The position numbers were made by a program, and so were the translations under genes. Shown in pieces: positions 49,109 through 57,916 of a stretch of 64,000 nt of DNA. The stretch is taken from contig CAZPGP010000002.1 of NCBI GenBank assembly GCA_964586395.1, positions 13,733 to 77,732 on the forward strand. The letters are read 5' to 3'. The notes below the pieces were generated by a model. That model saw only the letters and a program-made list of their open reading frames with translations, was not told where the DNA came from and searched no databases. This DNA comes from DATEFF01 sp964586395 (GTDB lineage Bacteria; Patescibacteriota; Saccharimonadia; Saccharimonadales; EFPC-124). Positions within the stretch are counted from its first letter, which is position 1. Every line of letters starts with the position of its first letter.

Positions 49109-50542
49109 TTACTCGAGGACGCGCACGCGAATAGTGTCGGTGTTGCCAGGAACGCCAGGCTGCTGGCCTGAGACGACCACGACAGTTGAACCAGCTTCGA
49201 AGAAGTCTTGCTCGCGTAGCTCTTTCGCTAGGTCGAGGCCAGCATTTTCGCCGTCTGGACGAAGGAAACTCTTGTTCGCATACAGAAGCGTCAGCTGTTG
49301 AGCGACACGCGGAACAGATGTGACTGAAACGATCGGCATCGATGGGCGGTGACTGGCAATGCTGCGTGAAGTAGCGCCTGTCTTTGTTTCGCAGATGATG
49401 GCCTTGGCGCCAATCTGGTGGGCCAGGGTGGTCACCGCAGAACTGATTGAATCCTGACGACGGTCGTCATTCAGGTCCTCCTCGTTGTAGAGAATCGGGC
49501 GAACTGGTTCGTGCTCTTGAGTGTAGAGAATCACGCGCTTCATTGTTGCGATAGCTTCGATTGGGTAATTGCCCATGGCTGATTCTTCGCTCAGCATCAG
49601 ACAGTCGGCGCCGCTAATAACTGCGGTCGCGATGTCGCTAACCTCGGCGCGGGTTGGCTCCGGACTGTCCACCATGCTCATAAGCATCTGCGTAGCAACA
49701 ATGCTGATCTTGCCGTGCTTCTGGCAGAGGGCCAGGATGCGACGCTGCACGATAGGCACAACTTCTGGGCTAGCCTCAACGGCGAGGTCACCACGAGCGA
49801 CCATTACACCGTCAGAAATCTTTACAATTTCCTCGAGATTTTCATCGGCAATTGCAGCCGGAGTTTCAACCTTAGCAATAACTCGGACTTCTGAGCCCCT
49901 CTCCTTCAACATGTCCTTGAGGAGCTTGATGTCAGAGGCACTCTGCACAAAGCTCAACGCAACGTAGTCGTAATCTTGGGTAACGCCGAACTCGATGTCT
50001 TTCAGGTCTTTTGGCGTCAGGATGTCACCGCCAAAGTCAGTGTCAGGCAGGTTAATGCCTTTACGCTGCAGGACAAAACCGTCATTTTCAACGCGGACGT
50101 TTACAACGTTTTCTTCGGTGCTGAGGACAGTGGTGCGAACTTTGCCATCGTACATGTACAGGCGTTCGCCAGCTTTTACTTTCTTGCTGAGGTCGTACTG
50201 AATCGGGAATGTATTAGCGCCATCGTACTCACCCTTAAAGACAAGACGAAGCTCTTGGTCCTTGTGGAGGTTAACCTTGCCGTCAAAGTCGCCGAGGCGA
50301 ATCTTAGGGCCTTGCAGGTCTTGAAGAATAGTCACTGGCTTTTCGCAGGCTTCACTCGCCTGGCGAACCCATGCGGCCCAGCGAATAGCTTGCTCTTCGG
50401 TCGCGTGGCTGAAGTTTAGACGAAAACCATTAACGCCAGCCTTAACCATTTCTTCAATTTTTTCGTAGCTGTCGGTAGCGGGGCCGACGGTTGCCAGAAT
50501 CTTGGCGCGCTTAAAAACTCGGGGTGCAGATGTTTTGTTCAT
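49109..50542 (-). CDS. pyk: Pyruvate kinase
   Basis: The 477-residue protein has AKILATVGPATDSYEKI near the N-terminus, the Lys of the active-site strand in VIAKVETPAAI, the metal site DGVMVARGDLAVE, and the C-terminal allosteric-type domain (RPSMPIVSVTSVPRVA). It forms pyruvate and ATP from phosphoenolpyruvate. The ATG at 50542 is taken; TATAAT ends 11 bases before it. With pgk and tpiA it forms a run of glycolytic genes on one strand. Confidence 0.97.
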   Translation of the reverse strand: MNKTSAPRVFKRAKILATVGPATDSYEKIEEMVKAGVNGFRLNFSHATEEQAIRWAAWVRQASEACEKPVTILQDLQGPKIRLGDFDGKVNLHKDQELRLVFKGEYDGANTFPIQYDLSKKVKAGERLYMYDGKVRTTVLSTEENVVNVRVENDGFVLQRKGINLPDTDFGGDILTPKDLKDIEFGVTQDYDYVALSFVQSASDIKLLKDMLKERGSEVRVIAKVETPAAIADENLEEIVKISDGVMVARGDLAVEASPEVVPIVQRRILALCQKHGKISIVATQMLMSMVDSPEPTRAEVSDIATAVISGADCLMLSEESAMGNYPIEAIATMKRVILYTQEHEPVRPILYNEEDLNDDRRQDSISSAVTTLAHQIGAKAIICETKTGATSRSIASHRPSMPIVSVTSVPRVAQQLTLLYANKSFLRPDGENAGLDLAKELREQDFFEAGSTVVVVSGQQPGVPGNTDTIRVRVLE

Positions 50543-50580
50543 AATTACCAACTATTATATCAGGTATAGCAAGTCTTAGC

Positions 50581-51342
50581 CTACTGCATTGACGTAAAGG
50601 TCGGCGGAGGCAGTTGATCGTCCTTGCGACGACGCGCAATCAACCAGATGATGAAGCCGATAACTAGCAGTATGCCGAGGCCAACAAGAGACCAGGTCAG
50701 CCAGGCAGGCCAACCGCTGTCAGTCGCAGGAGCCACCGTTGGGTTGGAGGTGTCAGAGTTTGGCTTGGAGGTCGATGGCGCAACCAGAGTTACCGTTACG
50801 TCAAATTCTTTCGTGGTTGTGCCGCTGCCGGGACCATACACGACGATCTTAACTTTCGTCGCTGGATTTTTAGCGGTATCCCATAACCACTTAAGCGTGC
50901 CGGTTGAATCTGGCGCACCACTATAGGCTAGCTTGCCATCTAGGTAGATCTCGGCCTTATCAAACGATTTGCCTTCACCGTTTAGCGGAGTAATCGTGAT
51001 GTAGTAGCCAGTAGACGGAATCGCTTGACCATTTGCAAGGTTAATAGCAACCTCCATACCCGATGGCGTCTCAACAACCGTGGACTCGTGAGTCCCCGAA
51101 GAGGAAGCTGGTGCCGTCGGCGAGCCAGCACTCGACGATGGGCTACCAGAGCCGGAAGACGAGTTGCCACCACCCGTGCTTGGCGTGGTTGATGAGCCAT
51201 AGACGTCACCGTTATAGTTGCCGCTACCGTAGTTATCGGCATGGACAGATAGAGGCGTCAGAGCAAGAGTCGTTACTGCACCGAGGACTGCTAGTCCGCG
51301 GACGGCACGACGTAAGAATGTCTGGACTAAGCTTACACGCAT
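50581..51342 (-). CDS. Secreted membrane-anchored protein with Ser/Gly-rich linker
   Basis: The 253-residue protein has a signal peptide (AVLGAVTTLALTPLSVHA), then a Ser/Gly/Pro-rich linker and a beta-sandwich-like domain of about 110 residues (MEVAINLANGQAIPSTGYYI, then DKAEIYLDGKLAYSG). A C-terminal membrane helix (LTWSLVGLGILLVIGFIIWL) and a basic cytoplasmic tail follow. It should be displayed on the cell surface. GGGGA precedes the ATG. It starts 14 bases after the small Tat-like gene and precedes pyk. Confidence 0.75.
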   Translation of the reverse strand: MRVSLVQTFLRRAVRGLAVLGAVTTLALTPLSVHADNYGSGNYNGDVYGSSTTPSTGGGNSSSGSGSPSSSAGSPTAPASSSGTHESTVVETPSGMEVAINLANGQAIPSTGYYITITPLNGEGKSFDKAEIYLDGKLAYSGAPDSTGTLKWLWDTAKNPATKVKIVVYGPGSGTTTKEFDVTVTLVAPSTSKPNSDTSNPTVAPATDSGWPAWLTWSLVGLGILLVIGFIIWLIARRRKDDQLPPPTFTSMQ

Positions 51343-51356
51343 TGCCTATCCCCTTT

Positions 51357-51572
51357 CTATACAGGCTTCTTGCCGCCAGAGTAGGCTGACGCGCCATATG
51401 CCATGCTATCGCTACCACCCGCGACCTTGGATGAGTTCTTACCTTCAAAAGTATTAATGAGGCCAGTGATGCCCGTCACGGCCAATACGAGCAGTCCCAT
51501 ATTCTTTAGGAATTGCTGCCGCGACATTGGCTTGTTTAGTATTTCGTCTATTCGCTCTCTCATGACACTCAT
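51357..51572 (-). CDS. Small membrane protein with a Tat-like signal (SRQQFLK)
   Basis: The 71-residue protein (or 68 from a second ATG) has a cytoplasmic N-terminal helix, then MSRQQFLKNMGLLVLAVTGI. This reads like a twin-arginine signal (S-R-R-x-F-L-K) in which the second Arg is Gln. A Gly/Ser/Ala-rich outside tail of about 30 residues follows. It lies about 1 kb from tatA-tatC. The family is unknown. AGGA precedes the ATG. Confidence 0.6.
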   Translation of the reverse strand: MSVMRERIDEILNKPMSRQQFLKNMGLLVLAVTGITGLINTFEGKNSSKVAGGSDSMAYGASAYSGGKKPV

Positions 51573-51687
51573 TTTTTTATTTCCTAAAGATTGTTTGGTT
51601 TATAAGATTATGATAACAAGCATAAGCGCTCGCATGCAATGTTTTTATCATAGGCTGCCTCGGCGGTAAAGCACATTTTGGGCGAAA

Positions 51688-52353
51688 TTAAATTGCATGT
51701 GTCACGATAATCGAAACTACGAGGTCAGAACCAGCGACCGATACACCTACTTGGTCAATGTCGATCGTTAGATAATCGCCAGCGACTAGCGATGTCACAT
51801 CCGGCGTCGCGCCTGGACCGCCCGTATTTGCACCAGCAGCGATCGTCGGACGATTCGCCTGTGTCGTATATATAGTTGTGCCGTTCTTGTTCACGTCAAC
51901 CAGCAAGGCCTGACTCGTTGGCGCCGTACCTACCATCAGCCGTACGCCCGTGATCGTATAACTACCCTCGATGGGCAGTCGGAGCGTGCCAGCCCCAACG
52001 GACAGTACGCCCTGCTTAGAGAAGGCCGAAAGCGTAAACGTACCAGTGTGCGTATGATTTCCCAGGGCGACGGTCGTACCACTTGAGCCGGTCGGTATCT
52101 GGGCGATCGGCACTTTGGTTGTACCATCCAAGCTTGCGTAACCGCTCGCGGCTCCCTTGTTGGCTGCAGATTCCTTGGCGGCGAGATCGCTCACCAGGTT
52201 AGTAATCTTGCTCTGGCTAATCGCCGAGATTTGTCCGTCACCGACGACTCCGCTCTTCAGCGTGCCGCCAGTATCGTGGGACACCAACAGGAAGTCATTG
52301 AGGATATCACCCCATGTACCGTTGTCGCTACCAGGTGTCGGGAGGCGAGACAT
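51688..52353 (-). CDS. Surface protein with PGSDNG-type N-terminal module
   Basis: In this 221-residue protein, residues 1-35 (SRLPTPGSDNGTWGDILNDF, then VSHDTGGTLK) match the N-terminal module of the beta-helix protein at 39909. A collagen-free linker follows, with AASGYASLDGTTKVPIAQIP, as in tail-fibre or surface-fibre proteins. It ends in a jelly-roll-like beta domain (GSYTITGVRLMVGTAPTSQA). It has no signal peptide. A TTGATT/TAGAAT promoter lies at about 52405-52435. Confidence 0.7.
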   Translation of the reverse strand: MSRLPTPGSDNGTWGDILNDFLLVSHDTGGTLKSGVVGDGQISAISQSKITNLVSDLAAKESAANKGAASGYASLDGTTKVPIAQIPTGSSGTTVALGNHTHTGTFTLSAFSKQGVLSVGAGTLRLPIEGSYTITGVRLMVGTAPTSQALLVDVNKNGTTIYTTQANRPTIAAGANTGGPGATPDVTSLVAGDYLTIDIDQVGVSVAGSDLVVSIIVTHAI

Positions 52354-52518
52354 GTACTGCTATGTTTCCTTTACTACTTTGGTTGTATGCTTATGGTTTA
52401 TTCTAGGTAGGAATATCTCATAAATCAAGTGAACAGTGGGGCTTACCTCTTGCTATTTAGACCCAAGACGTTTTAAGCTTAAGGGGAAGCATAACTATAT
52501 GTGAAGAGAGGGAATAGT

Positions 52519-52722
52519 ATGAGTATTTATGCCGCTGACGTTTTTGGGATCGGCACACCAGAACTGATTATTATTCTGGTTATCGTATTGCTTTTGTTCG
52601 GAGCCAAGAAACTCCCAGAGCTTTCACGCAGCCTCGGTAGTTCAATCAAAGAAATCCGCAAAGGTGTGAGTGAAGGTGTGAGTGATGACAAGAGCTCAGC
52701 CAACAACCAAAACAAGTCCTAA
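52519..52722 (+). CDS. tatA: Sec-independent translocase protein TatA
   Basis: The 67-residue protein has the TatA layout: short outside N-terminus, membrane helix (FGIGTPELIIILVIVLLLFG) followed by the hinge GAKKLPELSRSLGSSIKEIRKG, and a polar tail. It forms the pore-like assembly of the twin-arginine pathway. The ATG at 52519 follows GAGAGGG; a GTG 18 bases earlier is less likely. It overlaps tatC by 38 bases. Confidence 0.95.
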   Translation: MSIYAADVFGIGTPELIIILVIVLLLFGAKKLPELSRSLGSSIKEIRKGVSEGVSDDKSSANNQNKS

Positions 52723-53773
52723 GGACACCGTTCGCTCAACCCAACTGACGCTCATTGACCATCTCCATGAGCTACGAACCAGATTGTTCTGGATAATTTT
52801 GACGTTGATAGTTGCTAGCTCGGCGAGCTACGCGATCAAAGATCAGATCATGGCGGTCATCATGGAACCGTTGGGCGGGCAACGGCTGGTGTATCTGACG
52901 CCAATTGGCGGCTTTAACTTTATATTTAAAGTTTCGCTGTACTTTGGTCTGGCGGTTATTTTGCCTGTAATTATTTATCATTTATATCGATTCCTGGAGC
53001 CGTTGATGGACAAGCGGCGTAAGCGTTCGGTGTTTTTCTTTATATTCGCCTCTTTCCTGCTGGCGATCGGCGGCGGGCTATTCGCTTATTACGCCGGGCT
53101 ACCTGCGGCGTTGCACTTCCTGACCGGATTTACGATCGAAAACGTCTCGGCGATGCTGACCGTCGAGTCATACCTGGCATTTGTCGTGACCTATGTACTG
53201 GGGTTTGCGGCATTGTTCCAGATCCCACTGATCCTTATGATCATCAACACCATCAAGCCGATCCCACCCAAGAATCTGATGAGTTTTCAACGATTCGTCA
53301 TATTGGGCGCATTTATCGTTGCGGCTATCATTTCGCCAACGCCTGACGTGACCAACCAGGCAATCCTGGCTGTGCCGATCATTCTGATGTATCAGGTAGG
53401 CGTCCTAATGGTGTGGCTGCAGTCGCGAGCGGCACGCAAAAGACAGCAGAGGCTCACGCCGGTGCCAATAGCCCCTGCGCCGATCAATCGCCCACAAGCC
53501 GTTGCGCCATCTACACAAGCTACCCAGCCAACGCCTGTTGCCACTGTCAGCACCGGGCCAGCCCAACGCCAGCGCCCCGTCATGGATATCGCCGCTCCCC
53601 GTCATGCGGTCCGGCCAATTCAACCTGTGCGAACCCGTGTGATTCAGAATGATATCGTTCGTCGCTCACCTGTCGCACAACCAATCCGCCGCCCACAGCA
53701 ACGTCCGCTCAATCAACGCGCTAGTTCGATAGACGGTATTGTTTCGCGTAACACACAACCGCAAGCCAGTTAG
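52685..53773 (+). CDS. tatC: Sec-independent translocase protein TatC with basic Pro-rich tail
   Basis: The 362-residue protein begins its conserved part with LTLIDHLHELRTRLFWII and has six membrane segments with FRFLEPLMDKRRKRSVFF-like motifs and NTIKPIPPKNLMSFQRF. It is the Tat signal-peptide receptor. After the last helix there is an extension of over 100 residues rich in Pro, Gln, Arg and Val (IAPAPINRPQAVAPST and more) not found in standard TatC (about 250 residues). An ATG preceded by GAAGGTG lies inside tatA. Confidence 0.93.
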   Translation: MTRAQPTTKTSPKDTVRSTQLTLIDHLHELRTRLFWIILTLIVASSASYAIKDQIMAVIMEPLGGQRLVYLTPIGGFNFIFKVSLYFGLAVILPVIIYHLYRFLEPLMDKRRKRSVFFFIFASFLLAIGGGLFAYYAGLPAALHFLTGFTIENVSAMLTVESYLAFVVTYVLGFAALFQIPLILMIINTIKPIPPKNLMSFQRFVILGAFIVAAIISPTPDVTNQAILAVPIILMYQVGVLMVWLQSRAARKRQQRLTPVPIAPAPINRPQAVAPSTQATQPTPVATVSTGPAQRQRPVMDIAAPRHAVRPIQPVRTRVIQNDIVRRSPVAQPIRRPQQRPLNQRASSIDGIVSRNTQPQAS

Positions 53774-55002
53774 GCGAGCGGTAAACCCCAAGACTCAGTC
53801 TGGTCTGCCTTGTATAGCACGTCCAATCCATACCATGTAGAGCCAAAAGCAGTCGTTGGCTTAACCATCGAGGTACTTACCGTGAAGAAGTTATTGTCGG
53901 TCGAGCCGTTGCCGGGCGCGGTCAAGTTACCTTGGGTTTGATCCGAGGTGAACAGCGATGATTGGAACGGATAGCTCTTGCGAAGGACAACGATCATATA
54001 GGTCGTCCCAGCCGTCACGGGAATTGGCGTGTCAAATAGCTGATAATTCCAGTTACCCCTAATCTCGGTGATCGTGGATGTCTTGGTCGCGATCGCGCTC
54101 GTGCCACCGCTCGGGCCGGGGAACAGGGCTATTTGCGGCGTCGTTCCGCCCTCAGCTGATGTCGCGGCCAGGTGGTTACACCATGCGCCACCGTAGACTT
54201 TGCCGTTCTTAGACGGAGTGAAATACATGCCCATTGCGTAACTACTGGGGTCTGCAAAGTCGTTCATAGTAGCCGGCGTCCAGTACGGATACGTACCGTT
54301 CGCAAATACTGTCTCGTAATGGCTCGGAATGGGTGGCACAAATGGCCCTGGCCAATCGAGGTCGTTCACCTCGGCGCTGTCCAGCCACATACCAAAAGTG
54401 CCGGCAGCCTGCGTCCCGCCAATATTAAACCACTGGGCCGCAGCACCATCAGTGTTCTGGTTGGTATAAGTAATCGTCTCGTTGGGCGTTATGCCGTCTA
54501 GATTCGCCCCCGTAAAGAGCCTGACCGTCATCGATCCAGCGCTCGCATGCGAGACCATCTGGATTTCCATGCGATACCACTGGTTCAGAGCTAGCGTACT
54601 ACTGGTTGCTCGACCCGTGACGCTCGCGTCCGCCAGATCGAACGTACCGTTCGCTTTCAGAAGTAGACCACCCAAATAAGCAGCGCCACCGGCGGAGCCA
54701 AACGTCACCCATCGGTGCGTGACACTCGGTAGCGACTCCAGCCGAAAGTAAAACCTCATATAGGAGGTTGTTGCTGTCGTCACCCGAAAGGACGTATCGT
54801 CCCACATCACGCCTTGCAGTGACGAACTCGTGCTGATATCAAGTTTGATACTCTTCGTGCCGTGCACGAACTGAGCGGTGGTTGTCGTGACCGTGCCATT
54901 TATCGACGACCAGGCATTACCACTGCGGCGACCATTGTCGGCCCCGGTTGGGGGTACGCCGTTTGCGGCTTGTTCACATGTGTTTACTAATCGGACCGGC
55001 AT
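53770..55002 (-). CDS. Surface beta-rich protein (LamG-like plus DUF4082-like)
   Basis: The 410-residue protein begins PVRLVNTCEQAANGVPPTGA without a signal peptide. The first half looks like a concanavalin/LamG-type sandwich (YMRFYFRLESLPSVTHRWVT). The second half resembles DUF4082-type domains (YAMGMYFTPSKNGKVYGGAW) and contains TYMIVVLRKSYPF. It probably binds carbohydrate outside the cell. It overlaps the tatC stop by four bases, tail to tail. TATACT and GGAG precede the ATG. Confidence 0.65.
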   Translation of the reverse strand: MPVRLVNTCEQAANGVPPTGADNGRRSGNAWSSINGTVTTTTAQFVHGTKSIKLDISTSSSLQGVMWDDTSFRVTTATTSYMRFYFRLESLPSVTHRWVTFGSAGGAAYLGGLLLKANGTFDLADASVTGRATSSTLALNQWYRMEIQMVSHASAGSMTVRLFTGANLDGITPNETITYTNQNTDGAAAQWFNIGGTQAAGTFGMWLDSAEVNDLDWPGPFVPPIPSHYETVFANGTYPYWTPATMNDFADPSSYAMGMYFTPSKNGKVYGGAWCNHLAATSAEGGTTPQIALFPGPSGGTSAIATKTSTITEIRGNWNYQLFDTPIPVTAGTTYMIVVLRKSYPFQSSLFTSDQTQGNLTAPGNGSTDNNFFTVSTSMVKPTTAFGSTWYGLDVLYKADQTESWGLPLA

Positions 55003-55022
55003 TGTGTCTCCAGTATATCAAA

Positions 55023-55712
55023 CTAGTCAGCATGTGAGGGTGCCCCAACTTCCACCTCGATATCGGCAAAGATCCTCCCCGTCGCACCTGCGTCTACTAG
55101 CTGCGCTATCTCGTAGAAACCAGGCACGAACTCCTCTGGCCGCAGCAGCTCCAGCTTTGTCCAGAAGCTTTCGCCAACCTCGGAGTCAGCCTCCTCTTCC
55201 GCCGGTTCTATATTGGTCGCGTCATACAAATGCACCAGCGCGTGACGATCCAGCATGCCGGCCAACATGCCGCGCACATACACATCTCCGCGATATTCCA
55301 AGTCTGCCCTCAGACCAGCTTTCTCGCGCAGTTCGTTCGCTGCCATGTCTAGGACGGCCTCGCCGTAGTGCATCATGCCATGCGGGAAACTCACGAGCCC
55401 AGCGTTCGGCTGGCGACGCCAACGGGTCAACAGATACTCCCCCGCTTTGTTGCGGCAAATAATTGCATTCAAAATCTTCGGCTGCTTCCGCGTCCGCCCG
55501 GTCTTAAGGCTGAGCGTCCCAACAAACTGCAGGCCCTTTAGGGTCAATTGATACTGCCCTTCGGCCTTCTCGACCAGGCCGTCATTGACAAGCCCGTTCA
55601 GGTGATACGTAAACAGATTGCCCTCGACATCCTTTGGTCGCAGCTGGCTATACCGTCGCATCGAGTGGCGGGTTAGCTCAACAAGGATGTGATATTGGAT
55701 CCAACTGAGCAT
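55023..55712 (-). CDS. Winged-helix plus Nudix domain protein
   Basis: In this 229-residue protein, residues 1-70 form a winged-helix-like module (QYHILVELTRHSMRRYSQLR, then LNGLVNDGLVEKAEGQYQL). They are followed by a Nudix-like domain (LVSFPHGMMHYGEAVLDMAA) with ANELREKAGL. The Nudix box is degenerate at its first Gly and the EE pair (REKAG), so catalysis is uncertain. The layout recalls Nudix-type regulators, but there the order is usually Nudix then winged helix. The start at 55712 is likely but lacks a clear ribosome-binding site. Confidence 0.65.
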   Translation of the reverse strand: MLSWIQYHILVELTRHSMRRYSQLRPKDVEGNLFTYHLNGLVNDGLVEKAEGQYQLTLKGLQFVGTLSLKTGRTRKQPKILNAIICRNKAGEYLLTRWRRQPNAGLVSFPHGMMHYGEAVLDMAANELREKAGLRADLEYRGDVYVRGMLAGMLDRHALVHLYDATNIEPAEEEADSEVGESFWTKLELLRPEEFVPGFYEIAQLVDAGATGRIFADIEVEVGAPSHAD

Positions 55713-55809
55713 ACTCAAAACTTTTTGACTCAAATTACCTTGCTTATGACAGGGGGTGGTCCCCTCGCTACTATCATAGCGTACCCTGACCGCGAAAGGA
55801 TGAACGACC

Positions 55810-56055
55810 GTGAAGATCACGCGTGAACAGCCCTTCGGATTCGGGTTCGAATGCCGCGGCTGCAGGTCGCAGCTCGTGGCCGAGATCGAAGATGTGAAGG
55901 TCGGCTACTTCGGCGCCAACTACGGCGGCGATAGGCCAAGCCGTGAATACTACGTCGAATGCCCTGTGTGTGGCACCCATCACATCATCAAGTACAGCGA
56001 AACAACCCCCAAAGTTCGCGAACAGGCGGACAAGACCGAGAGGAAGCGGCGATGA
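55810..56055 (+). CDS. Cassette 18 zinc-ribbon small protein
   Basis: The 81-residue protein starts at GTG with AAAGGA upstream. Two Cys pairs (CRGC and CPVC, about 32 residues apart) predict a zinc ribbon, with HHIIKY after the second pair. It has a basic C-terminus. The family is unknown. Its TGA overlaps the ATG of the next gene (ATGA), so the two are translationally coupled. Confidence 0.65.
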   Translation: MKITREQPFGFGFECRGCRSQLVAEIEDVKVGYFGANYGGDRPSREYYVECPVCGTHHIIKYSETTPKVREQADKTERKRR

Positions 56056-56675
56056 AGATCACCTTCAAGCTCCCCACCGACAACCAGGCACACACCTACT
56101 GCCCGGGTTGTCTGCGGGATGGAACGATTCGTTCACAGCGGCCTCACGGCAAGCTAGTGTACCGCTGCACGGCATGCGCCTACGTTGGTCCGCGCGCGCT
56201 CATCATTGATCCGGCCATCAACTGGTGGATCGACGATCAGCGTGAATACTGGCACGAAACAGCCGGGGTGTTCGCCCACAATGGGGAGGGCAAGTTCCTG
56301 TTCTTCGAGCGGATGGCCTATCCGTTCGGCCTGACGCCGCCGGCTGGACATGTCGATCGTGGTGAAAATCCGGCCGTCAGCGCCCGGCGCGAGCTGCGGG
56401 AGGAGACGACGGTCGGCTTGCCGGCACGGGCTTTCCGGCTACTCGCAACGGACGACATCCGCGGCGACCAGTGTCGCCGAGGTGCGGACATCCATCGATG
56501 GCACAGCTTCATCTGCGCCATCCCCAAGGGTACGGCTATCCAAGTCGACCCACGCGAGGGTTCGCGGCCAGTTTGGCTCACGCTGGAACAAGCGCTGAAA
56601 GCCAGCCCGACCCCTGCAACGCGCTATGTCATCACGCGGCACGCTCGGCAACTTGCCAGGGCGGCCCGAGGCTAG
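56052..56675 (+). CDS. Cassette 18 zinc-ribbon Nudix hydrolase
   Basis: In this 207-residue protein, residues 15-40 hold a zinc ribbon (CPGC and CTAC). A Nudix domain follows with AGHVDRGENPAVSARRELRE then ETTVG, an intact G-x5-E-x7-REUxEE box. The arrangement resembles NudC-type enzymes (NADH pyrophosphatase/deNADding), but the NudC signature after the box is not evident, so the substrate is open. It is coupled to the zinc-ribbon gene upstream. It is one of few cassette genes with a clear enzymatic fold, and is GC-rich. Confidence 0.75.
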   Translation: MKITFKLPTDNQAHTYCPGCLRDGTIRSQRPHGKLVYRCTACAYVGPRALIIDPAINWWIDDQREYWHETAGVFAHNGEGKFLFFERMAYPFGLTPPAGHVDRGENPAVSARRELREETTVGLPARAFRLLATDDIRGDQCRRGADIHRWHSFICAIPKGTAIQVDPREGSRPVWLTLEQALKASPTPATRYVITRHARQLARAARG

Positions 56676-56679
56676 CGCA

Positions 56680-56734
56680 GTCCTCACGCCCAGAAGCAAT
56701 AACTCTGGGCGTGAGGACAACAAAACGATCTTAT
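56680..56734 (+). terminator. Cassette 18 hairpin and junction motif ACGATCTTAT
   Basis: A perfect 15-base stem GTCCTCACGCCCAGA/TCTGGGCGTGAGGAC (56680-56718) is followed after six bases by ACGATCTTAT (56725-56734). Its TTA (56731-56733) is the stop codon of the converging hydrolase gene. Confidence 0.7.
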
Positions 56735-57807
56735 TCGGTACGCTGCTTGGCGAATTCAACCATCTGGTCCAGGGCCTTCATGCCATCACTCGTATCAAGG
56801 TCAAACTGATACTCGTGGTTGAGTTCTGGCTGGTGATCGGCCGGGTAAAAGAGCTGCGACGTAGGGACCTTCATTCCGTCCAACTTCTTGGCAAGCTCAG
56901 TCGATTGAGCCAAAAGCGGGTCGACATTTCCGGCCGTCAGGAATGCTGGCGGGAACGCGGGCGTAATGTAATTCACAACTGACGCAGTCTGAAGCTTAGG
57001 GTCGTTCATGAAGTCCTTCGTACCAGAGTAGGCCCACAGCACCGTGCGCAAGAAACCGCCAAATGGACCGTTATAGTTCGGCAATTTCAGGTCATATGCG
57101 CCACAATTCAACAGCACTGCGCGCAACTTTGAAGCTTCCAAGGTTGGTTGCATACCTATCTTGCTAGCGTACTCAGGGCTTGTAATGGCGTTGGCGACTT
57201 GGGCTGTGATCTGCGAGCCAGCAGAGTCACCTGCCAGGATGATCTTGTTGCTATCGATGTTCAGGCGCTTGGCGTTGTCCTGAATGTACTTCAGCGCGTC
57301 GTTAAGCTCGAATAGCGGGGTCGGATACTGCGCTTCCGGGGCGATCGTGTAGTCAACGCCCACGGTCGTGAAGCCCTTGGCGGCTAGAATTTTCAGATAA
57401 TTATCGACTTCGTCCTTGTCGCCAGAGACCCAACCGCCGCCGTGAGTCCATACGATAGTCGGAAGTTGCTTGTCAGTTCCCTTTGGATAGAACACGTCCA
57501 AACGTCCGTTGGCGTCGTTTGCTCGATACTGCTGATTATCAACCGACACGATATTGTCTGGCACAAACGGCTCGAGCGCTTTGCTCGTTCGCTCTCCGCC
57601 CTTAGTGAATTCATATCGTATTAATAAAGAGTTCGGCCACGGACTCACCTGGAATGCAATGTAAATAACCAATGCGAGCGCAGCAAGTATGCCCAACACC
57701 CACCCAAGCACCTTCCACATCTTGGGGTGAGACCGCCAGATCCAGTGGTGAAGTTTTTGATTCTTTTGGTTTTTCGAAGCTTTGCGTGAAGATTTTTTGC
57801 CACCCAT
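56731..57807 (-). CDS. Alpha/beta hydrolase of the HSL/esterase type, membrane-anchored
   Basis: The 358-residue protein has a basic N-terminus, one membrane helix near residue 35 (VLGWVLGILAALALVIYIAF) and an outside alpha/beta hydrolase domain. It shows the oxyanion motif VWTHGGGWVSGDKDE, the nucleophile elbow ILAGDSAGSQI and the late His in ADHQPELNHEY. It probably acts as an esterase/lipase outside the membrane. TATACT ends eight bases before the ATG at 57807. Its TAA stop lies inside the cassette 18 junction motif. Confidence 0.85.
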   Translation of the reverse strand: MGGKKSSRKASKNQKNQKLHHWIWRSHPKMWKVLGWVLGILAALALVIYIAFQVSPWPNSLLIRYEFTKGGERTSKALEPFVPDNIVSVDNQQYRANDANGRLDVFYPKGTDKQLPTIVWTHGGGWVSGDKDEVDNYLKILAAKGFTTVGVDYTIAPEAQYPTPLFELNDALKYIQDNAKRLNIDSNKIILAGDSAGSQITAQVANAITSPEYASKIGMQPTLEASKLRAVLLNCGAYDLKLPNYNGPFGGFLRTVLWAYSGTKDFMNDPKLQTASVVNYITPAFPPAFLTAGNVDPLLAQSTELAKKLDGMKVPTSQLFYPADHQPELNHEYQFDLDTSDGMKALDQMVEFAKQRTE

Positions 57808-57916
57808 ATGCTCACAGTATAGCGCATTTGTAATGCTTACGTTATACAATATTCTTGATTTATTACAAACTAAGTTATATAGTTACTTCCATCAACAAAT
57901 AAGGGGAGGAATTCAC

